Assembly: GCF_962719845.1 (NCBI RefSeq)
Contig: NZ_CAUIYF010000003.1
Location: 124,001-188,000, forward strand
DNA: 64,000 nt
Source of the DNA: Neisseria uirgultaei
GTDB lineage: Bacteria > Pseudomonadota > Gammaproteobacteria > Burkholderiales > Neisseriaceae
Reading direction: 5' to 3'
The notes beneath the pieces were generated by a model. It saw only the letters and a program-made list of their open reading frames with translations, searched no databases and was not told the origin of the DNA. The position numbers were made by a program, and so were the translations under genes. Shown here one piece after another: positions 42,950 through 53,022 of this stretch. Each line of letters begins with the position of its first letter. The stretch's first letter is position 1.

Positions 42950-45334
42950 ATGGCCGACAACTACGTAATCTGGTTTGAAAACCTGCGTATGACAGATGTT
43001 GAACGCGTGGGCGGTAAAAACGCCTCGCTGGGCGAAATGATCAGTCAGCTGACCGAAAAAGGCGTGCGCGTCCCCGGCGGCTTTGCCACCACGGCCGATG
43101 CCTACCGCGCATTCCTCGCACACAACGGTCTGAGCGAACGCATTTCCGCCGCACTGGCAAAATTGGATGTCGAAGACGTTGCCGAACTGGCACGCGTCGG
43201 CAAAGAAATCCGCCAATGGATTTTGGACACGCCCTTCCCCGAACAGCTCGATGCCGAAATCGAAGCGGCATGGAACAAAATGGTTGCCGATGCCGGCGGT
43301 GCGGACATTTCCGTTGCCGTACGCTCTTCCGCAACCGCCGAAGACCTGCCGGACGCATCATTCGCCGGACAACAGGAAACTTTCCTGAATATCAATGGCT
43401 TGGAAAATGTTAAAGAAGCCATGCGCCACGTATTCGCCTCCCTGTACAACGACCGCGCCATCTCCTACCGCGTCCATAAAGGCTTCGAACATGACATCGT
43501 CGCCCTTTCCGCCGGCGTTCAACGCATGGTGCGTTCCGACAGTGGCGCATCAGGTGTGATGTTCACCCTCGACACCGAATCCGGCTACGATCAAGTCGTC
43601 TTTGTTACCTCCTCTTACGGTCTGGGCGAAAACGTCGTACAAGGCGCGGTCAACCCGGACGAATTTTATGTGTTCAAACCTACGCTCAAAGCGGGCAAGC
43701 CCGCCATCCTGCGCAAGACCATGGGTTCGAAACACATCAAAATGATTTTTACCGACAAAGCCGAAGCCGGCAAATCGGTAACCAACGTCGATGTCCCCGA
43801 AGAAGACCGCAACCGCTTCTCCATTACCGACGAAGAAATCACCGAGTTGGCACACTACGCGCTGACCATCGAAAAACACTACGGCCGCCCGATGGACATT
43901 GAGTGGGGTCGCGACGGCTTGGACGGCAAACTCTACATCCTGCAAGCCCGCCCCGAAACTGTAAAATCCCAGGAAGAAGGCAGCCGCAACCTGCGCCGCT
44001 TCGCCATCAACGGCGAAAAAACCGTCTTGTGCGAAGGCCGCGCCATCGGTCAGAAAGTCGGTCAGGGCAAGGTGCGCCTGATTAAAGATGCTTCCGAGAT
44101 GGATTCCGTCGAAGCCGGCGACGTACTCGTTACCGACATGACCGACCCGGATTGGGAACCGGTGATGAAACGTGCTTCCGCCATCGTTACCAACCGCGGC
44201 GGCCGTACCTGCCACGCCGCCATCATCGCGCGCGAACTGGGCATTCCTGCCGTTGTCGGCTGCGGCAATGCAACCGAATTGCTGAAAAACGGTCAAGAAG
44301 TTACCGTATCCTGTGCCGAAGGCGATACCGGCTTCATCTACTCCGGCCTGCTGGACGTACAGATTACCGATGTCGCCTTGGATAATATGCCCAAAGCACC
44401 CGTCAAAGTGATGATGAACGTCGGCAATCCCGAACTCGCATTCAGCTTTGCCAATCTGCCCAGCGAAGGCATCGGCTTGGCGCGTATGGAATTTATCATC
44501 AACCGCCAAATCGGTATCCACCCCAAAGCCTTGTTGGAATTTGACAAACAAGACGACGAATTGAAAGCGGAAATTACCCGCCGCATCGCCGGCTATGCGT
44601 CCCCTGTCGACTTCTACGTCGATAAAATCGCAGAAGGCGTGGCAACATTGGCCGCATCGGTTTACCCGCGTAAAACCATCGTCCGTATGTCCGACTTCAA
44701 ATCCAACGAGTACGCCAACTTGGTCGGCGGCAGCATTTACGAACCGCACGAAGAAAACCCGATGCTGGGCTTCCGCGGCGCAGCGCGTTATGTAGCCGAC
44801 AATTTCAAAGACTGCTTCGCCCTCGAATGCAAAGCCTTGAAACGCGTCCGCGACGAAATGGGGCTGACCAACGTTGAAATCATGATTCCGTTCGTCCGCA
44901 CCTTGGGCGAGGCCGAAGCCGTTGTCAAAGCCCTGAAAGAAAACGGTTTGGAACGCGGCAAAAACGGCCTGCGCCTGATCATGATGTGCGAGCTGCCGAG
45001 CAACGCGGTATTGGCGGAACAATTCCTGCAATACTTCGACGGCTTCTCCATCGGCTCGAACGACATGACCCAACTGACCCTCGGTCTCGACCGCGACAGC
45101 GGCTTGGTGTCCGAATCGTTTGACGAACGCAACCCTGCCGTCAAAGTGATGCTGCATCTTGCCATCTCCGCCTGCCGCAAACAAAACAAATATGTCGGCA
45201 TCTGCGGTCAAGGTCCGTCCGACCATCCGGACTTTGCCAAATGGCTGGTTGAGGAAGGCATCGAAAGCGTTTCCCTGAACCCGGATACCGTCATCGAAAC
45301 TTGGCTGTATTTGGCGAATGAATTGAACAAATAA
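42950..45334 (+). CDS. ppsA: Phosphoenolpyruvate synthase
   Basis: Makes PEP from pyruvate and ATP for gluconeogenesis. The 794-residue protein has an N-terminal ATP-binding domain (GGKNASLGEM, VRSSATAEDLPDASFAGQ), the phosphohistidine His422 in GGRTCHAAI, and the C-terminal TIM barrel with the active-site Cys in GICGQGPSD. The ATG at 42950 is preferred over a TTG twelve bases upstream. The neighbour ppsR regulates it. Confidence 0.97.
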   Translation: MADNYVIWFENLRMTDVERVGGKNASLGEMISQLTEKGVRVPGGFATTADAYRAFLAHNGLSERISAALAKLDVEDVAELARVGKEIRQWILDTPFPEQLDAEIEAAWNKMVADAGGADISVAVRSSATAEDLPDASFAGQQETFLNINGLENVKEAMRHVFASLYNDRAISYRVHKGFEHDIVALSAGVQRMVRSDSGASGVMFTLDTESGYDQVVFVTSSYGLGENVVQGAVNPDEFYVFKPTLKAGKPAILRKTMGSKHIKMIFTDKAEAGKSVTNVDVPEEDRNRFSITDEEITELAHYALTIEKHYGRPMDIEWGRDGLDGKLYILQARPETVKSQEEGSRNLRRFAINGEKTVLCEGRAIGQKVGQGKVRLIKDASEMDSVEAGDVLVTDMTDPDWEPVMKRASAIVTNRGGRTCHAAIIARELGIPAVVGCGNATELLKNGQEVTVSCAEGDTGFIYSGLLDVQITDVALDNMPKAPVKVMMNVGNPELAFSFANLPSEGIGLARMEFIINRQIGIHPKALLEFDKQDDELKAEITRRIAGYASPVDFYVDKIAEGVATLAASVYPRKTIVRMSDFKSNEYANLVGGSIYEPHEENPMLGFRGAARYVADNFKDCFALECKALKRVRDEMGLTNVEIMIPFVRTLGEAEAVVKALKENGLERGKNGLRLIMMCELPSNAVLAEQFLQYFDGFSIGSNDMTQLTLGLDRDSGLVSESFDERNPAVKVMLHLAISACRKQNKYVGICGQGPSDHPDFAKWLVEEGIESVSLNPDTVIETWLYLANELNK

Positions 45335-45342
45335 TCAATGCC

Positions 45343-45380
45343 CATACCCCCGAGCCTGAAAAGCGCGGGGGTATTTTTTT
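45343..45380 (+). terminator. Terminator of ppsA
   Basis: TACCCCCG / CGGGGGTA hairpin followed by seven T, about 10 bases past the stop. Confidence 0.8.
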
Positions 45381-45553
45381 CCAAGCAGCTCCGTTCAGAC
45401 GGCATTTCCTGCCGATGCCCCGTCCGCGATAATATTTGACACCCACGCGCCGACTGCCTACAATTCCCCCTTCTCCGAGCAACCGGCAACGGTCAGCTTC
45501 TTCTTTCAGACGGCATCTGCCTGTCTTTTTCCTCTTCAAAATACATCATTATT

Positions 45554-46813
45554 ATGCACGTCTCCGAATTACAAACCCTGCACATTTCCAAACTCTTAGA
45601 ATTGGCGGAAGAACACGGCATCGAAAACGCCAACCGATTCCGCAAACAAGACCTCGTATTTGCCATCGTCCGCCAGATGATGAAAAAAGGCGAGGGTTTC
45701 ACCTGCTCCGGCACGCTTGAAATCCTGCCCGACGGTTTCGGCTTCCTCCGCAGCGCGGACACCTCCTATCTTGCGGGTCCTGATGACATATATGTCTCAC
45801 CCACCCAAATCCGCCGCTTCAACCTGCATACGGGCGACACCATCGAAGGCAGCGTGCGCGTCCCCAAAGACAACGAACGCTATTTTGCCCTGGTCAGACT
45901 GGATTCCATCAACGGCGACCACCCGGAAGTATGCCGCCATAAAATCCTGTTTGAAAACCTGACTCCTCTGTTTCCGACCAAACAGTTAAAACTGGAACGC
46001 GACTTAAAGTCCGAAGAAAACCTGACCGGACGTGCCATCGACCTGATTTCCCCCATCGGCAAAGGTCAACGCGCCCTCTTGGTTGCCCCGCCCAAAAGCG
46101 GTAAAACCGTGATGCTGCAAAACATTGCCCACGCCGTTACCGCAAACTATCCTGAAGTCGAGCTCATCGTCCTCTTGATTGACGAACGTCCCGAAGAAGT
46201 TACCGAAATGAGCCGCTCCGTCCGTGGCGAAGTAGTCTCCTCCACCTTTGACGAGCCGGCTCAACGCCACGTCCAAGTTGCCGAAATGGTGCTTGAAAAA
46301 GCCAAGCGTATGGTGGAACACAAAAAAGATGTGGTCATCCTGCTGGATTCGATTACCCGCCTTGCCCGTGCCTACAACACCGTCGTGCCTACCTCAGGCA
46401 AAATCCTGACCGGCGGTGTCGATGCCAACGCACTGCATCGTCCCAAACGTTTCTTCGGTGCGGCGCGCAACGTGGAAGAAGGCGGTTCGTTGACCATCAT
46501 CGCCACCGCATTGGTTGAAACCGGCAGCCGTATGGACGATGTGATTTACGAAGAATTCAAAGGCACCGGCAATATGGAATTGCATCTTGACCGCCGCATG
46601 GCGGAAAAACGCCTCTTCCCCGCCATCAACATCAACAAATCCGGCACGCGCCGCGAAGAACTGCTTGTTCCGAACGACCAGCTGCAACGTATGTGGCTGC
46701 TGCGCAAGTTCCTGCATCCGATGGATGAAATCGAGGCAGCCGAATTTTTAATCGGAAAAATCAAAGCCTCTAAAAACAATGATGATTTCTTTGAATTGAT
46801 GCGCGGAAAATAA
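45554..46813 (+). CDS. rho: Transcription termination factor Rho
   Basis: RNA-dependent ATPase hexamer that releases RNA polymerase. The 419-residue protein has the N-terminal RNA-binding cold-shock-type fold (GFGFLRS, DIYVSPTQIRRF) and Walker A PPKSGKT (near 177-183). It also has LLIDERPEEVTEMSR and the arginine-finger region. Uptake-sequence terminator follows. Confidence 0.98.
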   Translation: MHVSELQTLHISKLLELAEEHGIENANRFRKQDLVFAIVRQMMKKGEGFTCSGTLEILPDGFGFLRSADTSYLAGPDDIYVSPTQIRRFNLHTGDTIEGSVRVPKDNERYFALVRLDSINGDHPEVCRHKILFENLTPLFPTKQLKLERDLKSEENLTGRAIDLISPIGKGQRALLVAPPKSGKTVMLQNIAHAVTANYPEVELIVLLIDERPEEVTEMSRSVRGEVVSSTFDEPAQRHVQVAEMVLEKAKRMVEHKKDVVILLDSITRLARAYNTVVPTSGKILTGGVDANALHRPKRFFGAARNVEEGGSLTIIATALVETGSRMDDVIYEEFKGTGNMELHLDRRMAEKRLFPAININKSGTRREELLVPNDQLQRMWLLRKFLHPMDEIEAAEFLIGKIKASKNNDDFFELMRGK

Positions 46814-46836
46814 ACACATCATCGACATTAGGCGAA

Positions 46837-46875
46837 ATGCCGTCTGAAACCTGAAAATCGGGTTTCAGACGGCAT
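46837..46875 (+). terminator. Inverted uptake-sequence terminator after rho
   Basis: Exact inverted 12-mer pair followed by TTTTT. Confidence 0.75.
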
Positions 46876-46919
46876 TTTTCACATTGACCGCCAACGGATA
46901 AACATACTGCCTACGATAC

Positions 46920-48215
46920 TTAACGGCTGTCTTTCCACTGATAATATTTCGAGCCGAGGAAGGAACCGAGCTTTCTCAAAAACGGTTGGAGGATGATATT
47001 CGGCTGGCACAACTGCTCAAACGGCTTCAGACGGCATTCGTCCCCTAAAATTGCTTCTGCGACCGCCAAACCTGCAATACCCGTTATTGCCATACCATGG
47101 CCGGAATAACCTTGTGCATAAAAAACATTTTCGGCCAAACGTCCGAAATGCGGGACAAGGTTGGCGGTAATATCGCACTCCCCGCCCCACGAATACTCGA
47201 TTCCGACATCGGCAAGCTGCGGAAAAACTTTAAGCATATCTTGGCGGACAAGCTCGGTCATACGCGCGGGATCGTCGATAAATTCATGGTCTTTACCGCC
47301 GAAAAGCAATCTGCCATCCGCACTAAGGCGGTAATAGTCCAAAATATGGCGGTTGTCGCACACAGCCATATTGTTGCGGATAAGCCCTTTTGCGCGCGCC
47401 CCCAAGGGTTCGGTGGCAATAATAAAGGTGCTGACGGCAATCGCCTTGCGTTCCAAAGGCTTGAATATCGGATTCAAACCGGCATAAGTATTGACGGCAT
47501 AGACCACATTTTTGCATTCGACACTGCCTTCGGGCGTGTAAACCAGCCAACCGTTTTGATGCGGTTCGATGCGTATCATGGGAGAATGCTCAAAAATCTG
47601 CGTACCGGCTTCGGCAACGGCACCGGCAACACCCAACGTGTAATTGAGCGGATGAAGGTGTCCGGACAAGGGATCGAACTGTGCGCCTTGGTACATATCG
47701 CTGTCGAGTTGCTGCTTCAGTTCAGTATTATCCCAAAGTTGATAATGAGTTGCACCGTAATATTTTTGGGCGTGTTCATGCCACTGCTGCAACTCTTCCC
47801 AATGCTGCGGACGGACGGCAACCGTGGCATAACCGCGCTGCCAATCGCAATCGATGGCATGTTTGCGGACGCGTTCGTCCACCAGTTCGACCGCCTGCAA
47901 AGACTGTTGCCAAAACCATTGCGCCTGCTCCAAACCGACCTGTTTTTCAATTTCCTCCATACCGCAGGCGTAATCGCTGATAACCTGCCCGCCACTCCGT
48001 CCCGATGCGCCGAAACCGATACGCGCGGCTTCCAAAACGACGGCTTCATGTCCGTGTTCCGCCAGCGGCAATGCTGTACACAAACCGCTCAAACCGCCGC
48101 CGATAATGCAGGTTTCGGTTTTCAGACGGCATTGAAGTTTCGGATAAACAGTATAAGGATTAACCGAACTAAAATAATAAGAAGGCAAATATTCTTGAAA
48201 ATCAGGACGAATCAT
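46920..48215 (-). CDS. FAD-dependent oxidoreductase, PuuB-like
   Basis: A 431-residue DAO-family flavoprotein. The N-terminal dinucleotide fold (CIIGGGLSGLCTALPLAEHG near 36-55) is followed by FGASGRSGGQVI. The C-terminus has GGECDITANLVPHFGRL and AQGYSGHGMAITGIAGL. This pattern fits gamma-glutamylputrescine oxidase or D-amino-acid dehydrogenase relatives. It is the last gene after potABC on the same strand, so a role in using imported polyamines is plausible, but substrate is not proven. An outward-facing uptake-sequence pair lies between it and potC. Confidence 0.8.
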   Translation of the reverse strand: MIRPDFQEYLPSYYFSSVNPYTVYPKLQCRLKTETCIIGGGLSGLCTALPLAEHGHEAVVLEAARIGFGASGRSGGQVISDYACGMEEIEKQVGLEQAQWFWQQSLQAVELVDERVRKHAIDCDWQRGYATVAVRPQHWEELQQWHEHAQKYYGATHYQLWDNTELKQQLDSDMYQGAQFDPLSGHLHPLNYTLGVAGAVAEAGTQIFEHSPMIRIEPHQNGWLVYTPEGSVECKNVVYAVNTYAGLNPIFKPLERKAIAVSTFIIATEPLGARAKGLIRNNMAVCDNRHILDYYRLSADGRLLFGGKDHEFIDDPARMTELVRQDMLKVFPQLADVGIEYSWGGECDITANLVPHFGRLAENVFYAQGYSGHGMAITGIAGLAVAEAILGDECRLKPFEQLCQPNIILQPFLRKLGSFLGSKYYQWKDSR

Positions 48216-48340
48216 TATGTTTACTTTATCAGGTGTATTTTCAGACGGCATGATATGGTTTGCCGTACCATGCCGTCTGAACGGGAAATTACTTTAAGAA
48301 AACAGGCTGACCCATTCATGCGGTCAGCCTGCCTTGTTAG

Positions 48341-49228
48341 TTAATTTGCTTTCTCGGCAGCCAATTTTTCTTGGCGGTAGGCTTCCGCTGCCTCACGGTC
48401 GCGCTTGGTTGCCTGCCTCATCATCCAATAATTAACGATGATGACCAATGTTCCGATGATGCCGATCAGGATGGTTGCCAAGACATTCATCTGAGGATCA
48501 AGACCCAGCTTGATTTTGGAGAAAATCACCTGCGGCAATGTAGAAGAACCAGGGCCGGACAGGAAGGAGGTAATCACCAAATCATCCAAAGACAGGGTAA
48601 TGCCGAGCAGGAAGCCTGAAGCGATGGCAGGGGCAATCAAAGGCAAAGTGATGACAAAAAAGATTTTCAGCGGACGCGCACCCAAATCCATTGCGGCTTC
48701 TTCGAGCGACTGGTCAAGCTCGACCAGCCGCGAACGGATGACAACGGTAATGTATGCCATGCAAAGCGTCGTATGTCCGAGGAAGATGGTGAAAAAGCCT
48801 CGATCGAAGTAGAGATGTTGCAACCATTCGCTGCCCTGCAAAAATATCTGCACCTGAATAATCAGCAGCAGCATAGACAGACCGGTAATCACGTCGGGCA
48901 TCACCATAGGTGCGGAAATCATACCGGCAAACAAGGTACTGCCGCGGAAACGTTTGATACGCGCCATCGCATAGCCCGCCAGCGTACCCAAAACCACGGC
49001 GGCAAGCGAAGACACGACGGCAATACGCAGCGATAACCAAGCAGCTTCCAAGATGGTGTCGTTTTCCAGCAATGCGCCGTACCACTTGGTCGAAAAGCCG
49101 CCCCAAACGGTAACAAGCTTGGATTCGTTAAACGAATAGACAACCAAAACGACCAGCGGGATATACAGAAACGCCAGCGACAGTGCCAACATCAGTTTCA
49201 AGAACCAAGATAATTTGGATTTCTGCAT
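48341..49228 (-). CDS. potC: Spermidine/putrescine permease PotC
   Basis: Inner-membrane permease of the polyamine importer. The 295-residue protein has six predicted helices and the EAA loop EEAAMDLGARPLKIFFVITLP. A charged C-terminal tail rich in Lys/Glu/Ala follows. The start overlaps the potB stop by one base. Confidence 0.93.
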   Translation of the reverse strand: MQKSKLSWFLKLMLALSLAFLYIPLVVLVVYSFNESKLVTVWGGFSTKWYGALLENDTILEAAWLSLRIAVVSSLAAVVLGTLAGYAMARIKRFRGSTLFAGMISAPMVMPDVITGLSMLLLIIQVQIFLQGSEWLQHLYFDRGFFTIFLGHTTLCMAYITVVIRSRLVELDQSLEEAAMDLGARPLKIFFVITLPLIAPAIASGFLLGITLSLDDLVITSFLSGPGSSTLPQVIFSKIKLGLDPQMNVLATILIGIIGTLVIIVNYWMMRQATKRDREAAEAYRQEKLAAEKAN

Positions 49229-50193
49229 TATTTGGCTCCTTCTTCCAATTCGCGGTTTTCATAGTGCTGGAACAGCGCAATCGGCACGACCAGCAGCGCG
49301 ACCATCACAACGGCGACGGCGGAAGCCAGCGGCCAGTTGTTTTGATCAAAGAATGCCTGCCACAAGACTTTACCAATCATCAAGTTTTCCGAACCTCCGA
49401 CCAGCTCGGGAATGACGAACTCGCCGACAGCGGGGACGAAAACCAGCATCGAACCTGCAATAATGCCGGTTTTAGACAGAGGCAGTGTAATCGTCAAGAA
49501 CGACTTGACCGGTCCCGCACCCAAATCGGAAGCTGCTTCGAGCAGGCGGCTGTCCAGTTTCACCAGCTGCGTGTAAAGCGGCAGAATCATAAACGGCAGA
49601 TAGGCGTAAACCATTACCAAATTGAGCGAAAAGGCATTGTAGAACAAATCCAAAGGCTCGCTGACAATACCCATCTTAATCAACATATTGTTGACGATAC
49701 CGTTATGTCCGAGCAGACCCATCCACGCATAGACGCGCAGCAGGAACGATGTCCAAAAGGGCAGCATAATGGCAAGCAGCAAACCATTGCGGACGGAAGG
49801 GTTGGCACGGGAAATCGCATAGGCGGTCGGGTAACCGACCAACAGGCAAATTACCGTCGTCGTCAGCGCAGTCTTAATCGAAGACCAGTAGGTCATCAGA
49901 TAGATATTGCTGTTTTCGCTGTCGCCAAACGGATTCAGGGTATGCCAAAAATTTTGGAAAATATCGGCATAGTTTTGATAACTGACGGCGATATTCAGAC
50001 GACCTAAATCTTCATCGATGCTGGTCAACGGCGTAAACGGCGGAATGGCGATTTCCTGTTCGGCAAAGCTGATTTTCAGCACGATGGCGAACGGAACCAG
50101 AAACAGCACCAAAAGCCAAATATACGGCACGGCAATCACCGCACGCTGCCCCGGACGGCGGAACAGTTTGTTTTTCAGTTTTTTAAGGTTCAT
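49228..50193 (-). CDS. potB: Spermidine/putrescine permease PotB
   Basis: Partner permease of PotC. The 321-residue protein has six helices and an EAA loop (LEAASDLGAGPVKSFLTITLP). The N-terminus is basic. An uptake sequence of the AGGTCGTCTGAA type lies in the coding region at 49994-50005. It follows potA by 15 bases. Confidence 0.93.
   Translation of the reverse strand: MNLKKLKNKLFRRPGQRAVIAVPYIWLLVLFLVPFAIVLKISFAEQEIAIPPFTPLTSIDEDLGRLNIAVSYQNYADIFQNFWHTLNPFGDSENSNIYLMTYWSSIKTALTTTVICLLVGYPTAYAISRANPSVRNGLLLAIMLPFWTSFLLRVYAWMGLLGHNGIVNNMLIKMGIVSEPLDLFYNAFSLNLVMVYAYLPFMILPLYTQLVKLDSRLLEAASDLGAGPVKSFLTITLPLSKTGIIAGSMLVFVPAVGEFVIPELVGGSENLMIGKVLWQAFFDQNNWPLASAVAVVMVALLVVPIALFQHYENRELEEGAK
49994..50005 (-). 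repeat. AGGTCGTCTGAA uptake sequence in potB
   Basis: An exact 12-mer of the AG-muc dialect on the minus strand, in the potB coding region. Compare the pair at 10912-10965. Confidence 0.8.
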
Positions 50194-50208
50194 CTCATTC
50201 CCCTTAAA

Positions 50209-51333
50209 TCAACGGAACAACGGAGTCGGTTGGTTTTCCGGCCAGCTGATATACACGGTTTCATCCCAAGTTGGCGGCGTGATGTTGCGCACATACCAGT
50301 AAGGTGCAGGAACTTGGCTTTTGACAACGCGGCCGTTGGCGAGTTTGATATGGTATATGGCGAAGCTGCCCAAATAGGCAATTTCTTTTACCGTGCCTTT
50401 CGCCCAGTTATAATCGCCCAAATGATCAGGTTTTTCTTTATATAAATCAATATCCTCTGGTCGAATACTAACCCAAAGGTCCTGCTCGCTCGGGCCGCCC
50501 AAACCATGATCGATGCGGACGTGGTTTTCTAAACCTTCGCATTCGATGACGGCATAATCCGCATGATCTTCAATCACGACACCGTCAAAAATATTGGTTT
50601 CGCCGATAAACTCGGCAGTGAAGCGGCTGTTGGGGTAATCGTACACATCGCTTGGCGTGCCGACCTGCTGCAACTGACCGTCGGACATAATGGCGATGCG
50701 GGTCGCCATCGTCATGGCTTCCTCTTGGTCGTGTGTAACCATAATACAGGTTACGCCGACTTGTTCCAGCGTATTGACCAACTCAAGCTGGGTTTGCTGG
50801 CGCAATTTCTTGTCCAATGCCCCCAAAGGTTCGTCAAGCAACAGGATTTTCGGACGTTTTGCCAAACTGCGTGCCAAAGCGATGCGCTGTTGCTGACCGC
50901 CGGACAATTGGTGCGGTTTACGTTTGGCAAATTTGGTCATCTGAACCAGACGGAGCATTTCTTCGACGCGCGCATCGATTTCGCCTTTAGGCATTTTGTC
51001 CTGTTTCAGACCGAAGGCAATGTTTTGCTCTACGGTCATATGCGGAAAAAGCGCGTAACTTTGGAACATCATATTGATGGGGCGGTCATAGGGTGCAAGT
51101 TTGGTAATATCCTGACCGTCAAGGATAATTTTCCCCTGATTGGGACTTTCCATACCCGCCAGCATACGCAGCAGCGTGGATTTGCCGCTGCCGGAGCTGC
51201 CCAAAAGGGCGAAGATTTCGTGTTGATAAATGTCCAAGTCGATGTTATCGACAGCGTAATTGTCACCAAACTTTTTCACCAAACCTTGGATTTTGAGATA
51301 AGGTTTGGCTGAAGACGCAGTGGTTGCGGTCAT
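50209..51333 (-). CDS. potA: Spermidine/putrescine transporter ATPase PotA
   Basis: ATPase of the polyamine importer. The 374-residue protein has Walker A GSSGSGKST (45-53), signature LSGGQQQR, Walker B ILLLDEPLGALD and switch His in VTHDQEEA. A TOBE-type regulatory tail (SIRPEDIDLYKEKP) is present. The ATG at 51333 is chosen over a long upstream extension with atypical composition. Operon potA-potB-potC. Confidence 0.94.
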   Translation of the reverse strand: MTATTASSAKPYLKIQGLVKKFGDNYAVDNIDLDIYQHEIFALLGSSGSGKSTLLRMLAGMESPNQGKIILDGQDITKLAPYDRPINMMFQSYALFPHMTVEQNIAFGLKQDKMPKGEIDARVEEMLRLVQMTKFAKRKPHQLSGGQQQRIALARSLAKRPKILLLDEPLGALDKKLRQQTQLELVNTLEQVGVTCIMVTHDQEEAMTMATRIAIMSDGQLQQVGTPSDVYDYPNSRFTAEFIGETNIFDGVVIEDHADYAVIECEGLENHVRIDHGLGGPSEQDLWVSIRPEDIDLYKEKPDHLGDYNWAKGTVKEIAYLGSFAIYHIKLANGRVVKSQVPAPYWYVRNITPPTWDETVYISWPENQPTPLFR

Positions 51334-51569
51334 AATGGCAATACTCCAATAAAAAGACGAGTACCGGCAAAACGGATTTTCGAATGGGTGATAAAAAGCT
51401 GTTTGATTGCTGGCGGGAGTCGCAACGTCTGATGCCGTCTGAAACTCTTGTGAAGCGCACGGGCAGCATGAAATGGAACAGGATTCCAAAGAACTTTATA
51501 TTATATTAGTTTATGCGGTTTTCGGGCAATAAATATGAATTTGAACTTGTCGGAAAGCAACAGAAAAGA

Positions 51570-51600
51570 AAACACCGCCCATTTTTCTGGGCGGTGTCGG
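51570..51600 (-). terminator. Terminator of rpsO
   Basis: CACCGCCCA / TGGGCGGTG hairpin. On the minus strand it is followed by TTTTC, just past the rpsO stop. Confidence 0.8.
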
Positions 51601-51609
51601 AAAGCGCGA

Positions 51610-51879
51610 TTATTTACGCAGACCCAAGCGGGTAATCAACGCACGATACGTATCGGGTTGGGTACGGCGCAGGTAGGCCAGCAGGCGGCGGCGTTGGCTG
51701 ACCATTTTCAACAGGCCGCGGCGGCTGTGGTGGTCTTTGGGGTTGGCTTTGAAGTGGGGGGTCAGGTCGTTGATGCGGAAAGTCAGCAAGGCAACTTGTA
51801 CTTCAGAAGAGCCGGTGTCGCCTTCTTTGCGTTGGAAATCTTTAACGATTTGTGCTTTTTGTTCTACGGTCAGTGCCAT
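51610..51879 (-). CDS. rpsO: 30S ribosomal protein S15
   Basis: Binds 16S rRNA early in small-subunit assembly. The 89-residue protein has the family pattern GDTGSSEVQVALLT, HFKANPKDHHSRRGLL and LLAYLRR. Start at 51879 gives the standard length. Transcribed alone, with a strong terminator. Confidence 0.98.
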   Translation of the reverse strand: MALTVEQKAQIVKDFQRKEGDTGSSEVQVALLTFRINDLTPHFKANPKDHHSRRGLLKMVSQRRRLLAYLRRTQPDTYRALITRLGLRK

Positions 51880-52034
51880 AATGGAAAAACTCCGAAAAAT
51901 AAAAAGAACCCCAAATGGGATTCGGACAAGTTTGCCAAGCCTCGACAACGGCAAACTCCCTATTCCTGAAACAGGAACGGCGCATTATCACACAATTTTT
52001 GCTGTTCTGCACGCTATTTTGCGATGTCGGCAAA

Positions 52035-52077
52035 ATGCCGTCTGAAAACGGAGACATCTTCCGGCTTCAGACGGCAT
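52035..52077 (-). terminator. Inverted uptake-sequence terminator after secF
   Basis: Exact inverted 12-mer pair with a 19-base loop, 7 bases past the secF stop. Confidence 0.7.
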
Positions 52078-52083
52078 TTGACA

Positions 52084-53019
52084 TCAGACCACAATTTCTT
52101 CCTTCTGTTTCGCTTCCTTGGCAATATTGTCGCGGCTCAAACCGAACATCAGCAAGAGCGGGCTGGCAACCAATACGGAAGAATAAATGCCGAACACGAT
52201 GCCGATGGTCAACGCCATAGAAAAGCCGTGCAAGGCCGCACCGCCGAACACCAGCATGGATACGACCATCGCCTCGGTCGAACCGTGGGTAATGATGGTA
52301 CGACTCATCGTTGCGGTAATCGCGTTGTCGATGACCTCCGGCACGGTATGTCCGCGCATCGCCGGCTTGCGGAAGTTTTCACGGATACGGTCAAAGACGA
52401 CGACGGATTCGTTCACAGAATAGCCCAATACGGCAAGAATGCCCGCCAAGACGGTCAGCGAAAATTCCCATTGGAAGAAGGCAAAGCAGCCGAGAATAAT
52501 CACGATGTCGTGCATATTGGCGATAATGGCAGATACGGCAAAACGCCATTCAAAACGCATGGACAAGTAAATAATAATACCTGCCACTACGAAGCCCAAT
52601 GCCATCAAACCATTGGTAACCAATTCCTCACCGACTTGCGGGCCGATAAATTCGACTTGGCGCAAAGTAACGTCGGGACTGTCTTTTTTCAGCAAATCCA
52701 TAACCTGATTGGACAACTGTGCGGAAGTAACACCTTCTTTGTTCGGCAGGCGGATCATGATGTGTTTGTTCGTACCCAATGCCTGAACCTGTACATCACC
52801 CATTTTCAGCGTATCGAGGCGTTCGCGCATCTTATTGACATCCGCACCCTGCTGATATTGGACTTCCATTACCGTACCGCCGGTAAATTCGACGGAGAAA
52901 TTCAGGCCTCTGGTAACCAAGAAGAATACGGCGGCAATAAAGGTAACCAACGAAATGAAGGTTGTCAGTTTGCCGTAGCTCATAAACGGAATATCGCGTT
53001 TGATTTTAAAGAGTTCCAT
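52084..53019 (-). CDS. secF: Protein translocase subunit SecF
   Basis: Proton-driven partner of SecD that helps pull proteins out of SecYEG. The 311-residue protein has one N-terminal helix, a periplasmic P4 domain with GGTVMEVQYQ, and five C-terminal helices with VLGYSVNESVVVFDRIREN. It starts 3 bases after secD. Confidence 0.96.
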   Translation of the reverse strand: MELFKIKRDIPFMSYGKLTTFISLVTFIAAVFFLVTRGLNFSVEFTGGTVMEVQYQQGADVNKMRERLDTLKMGDVQVQALGTNKHIMIRLPNKEGVTSAQLSNQVMDLLKKDSPDVTLRQVEFIGPQVGEELVTNGLMALGFVVAGIIIYLSMRFEWRFAVSAIIANMHDIVIILGCFAFFQWEFSLTVLAGILAVLGYSVNESVVVFDRIRENFRKPAMRGHTVPEVIDNAITATMSRTIITHGSTEAMVVSMLVFGGAALHGFSMALTIGIVFGIYSSVLVASPLLLMFGLSRDNIAKEAKQKEEIVV

Positions 53020-53022
53020 AGC

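Noticed and set aside
43550..45226. 558-codon open frame antisense to ppsA
   Set aside because: Same cause: strong codon bias of ppsA leaves the opposite frame open. No motif or ribosome site.
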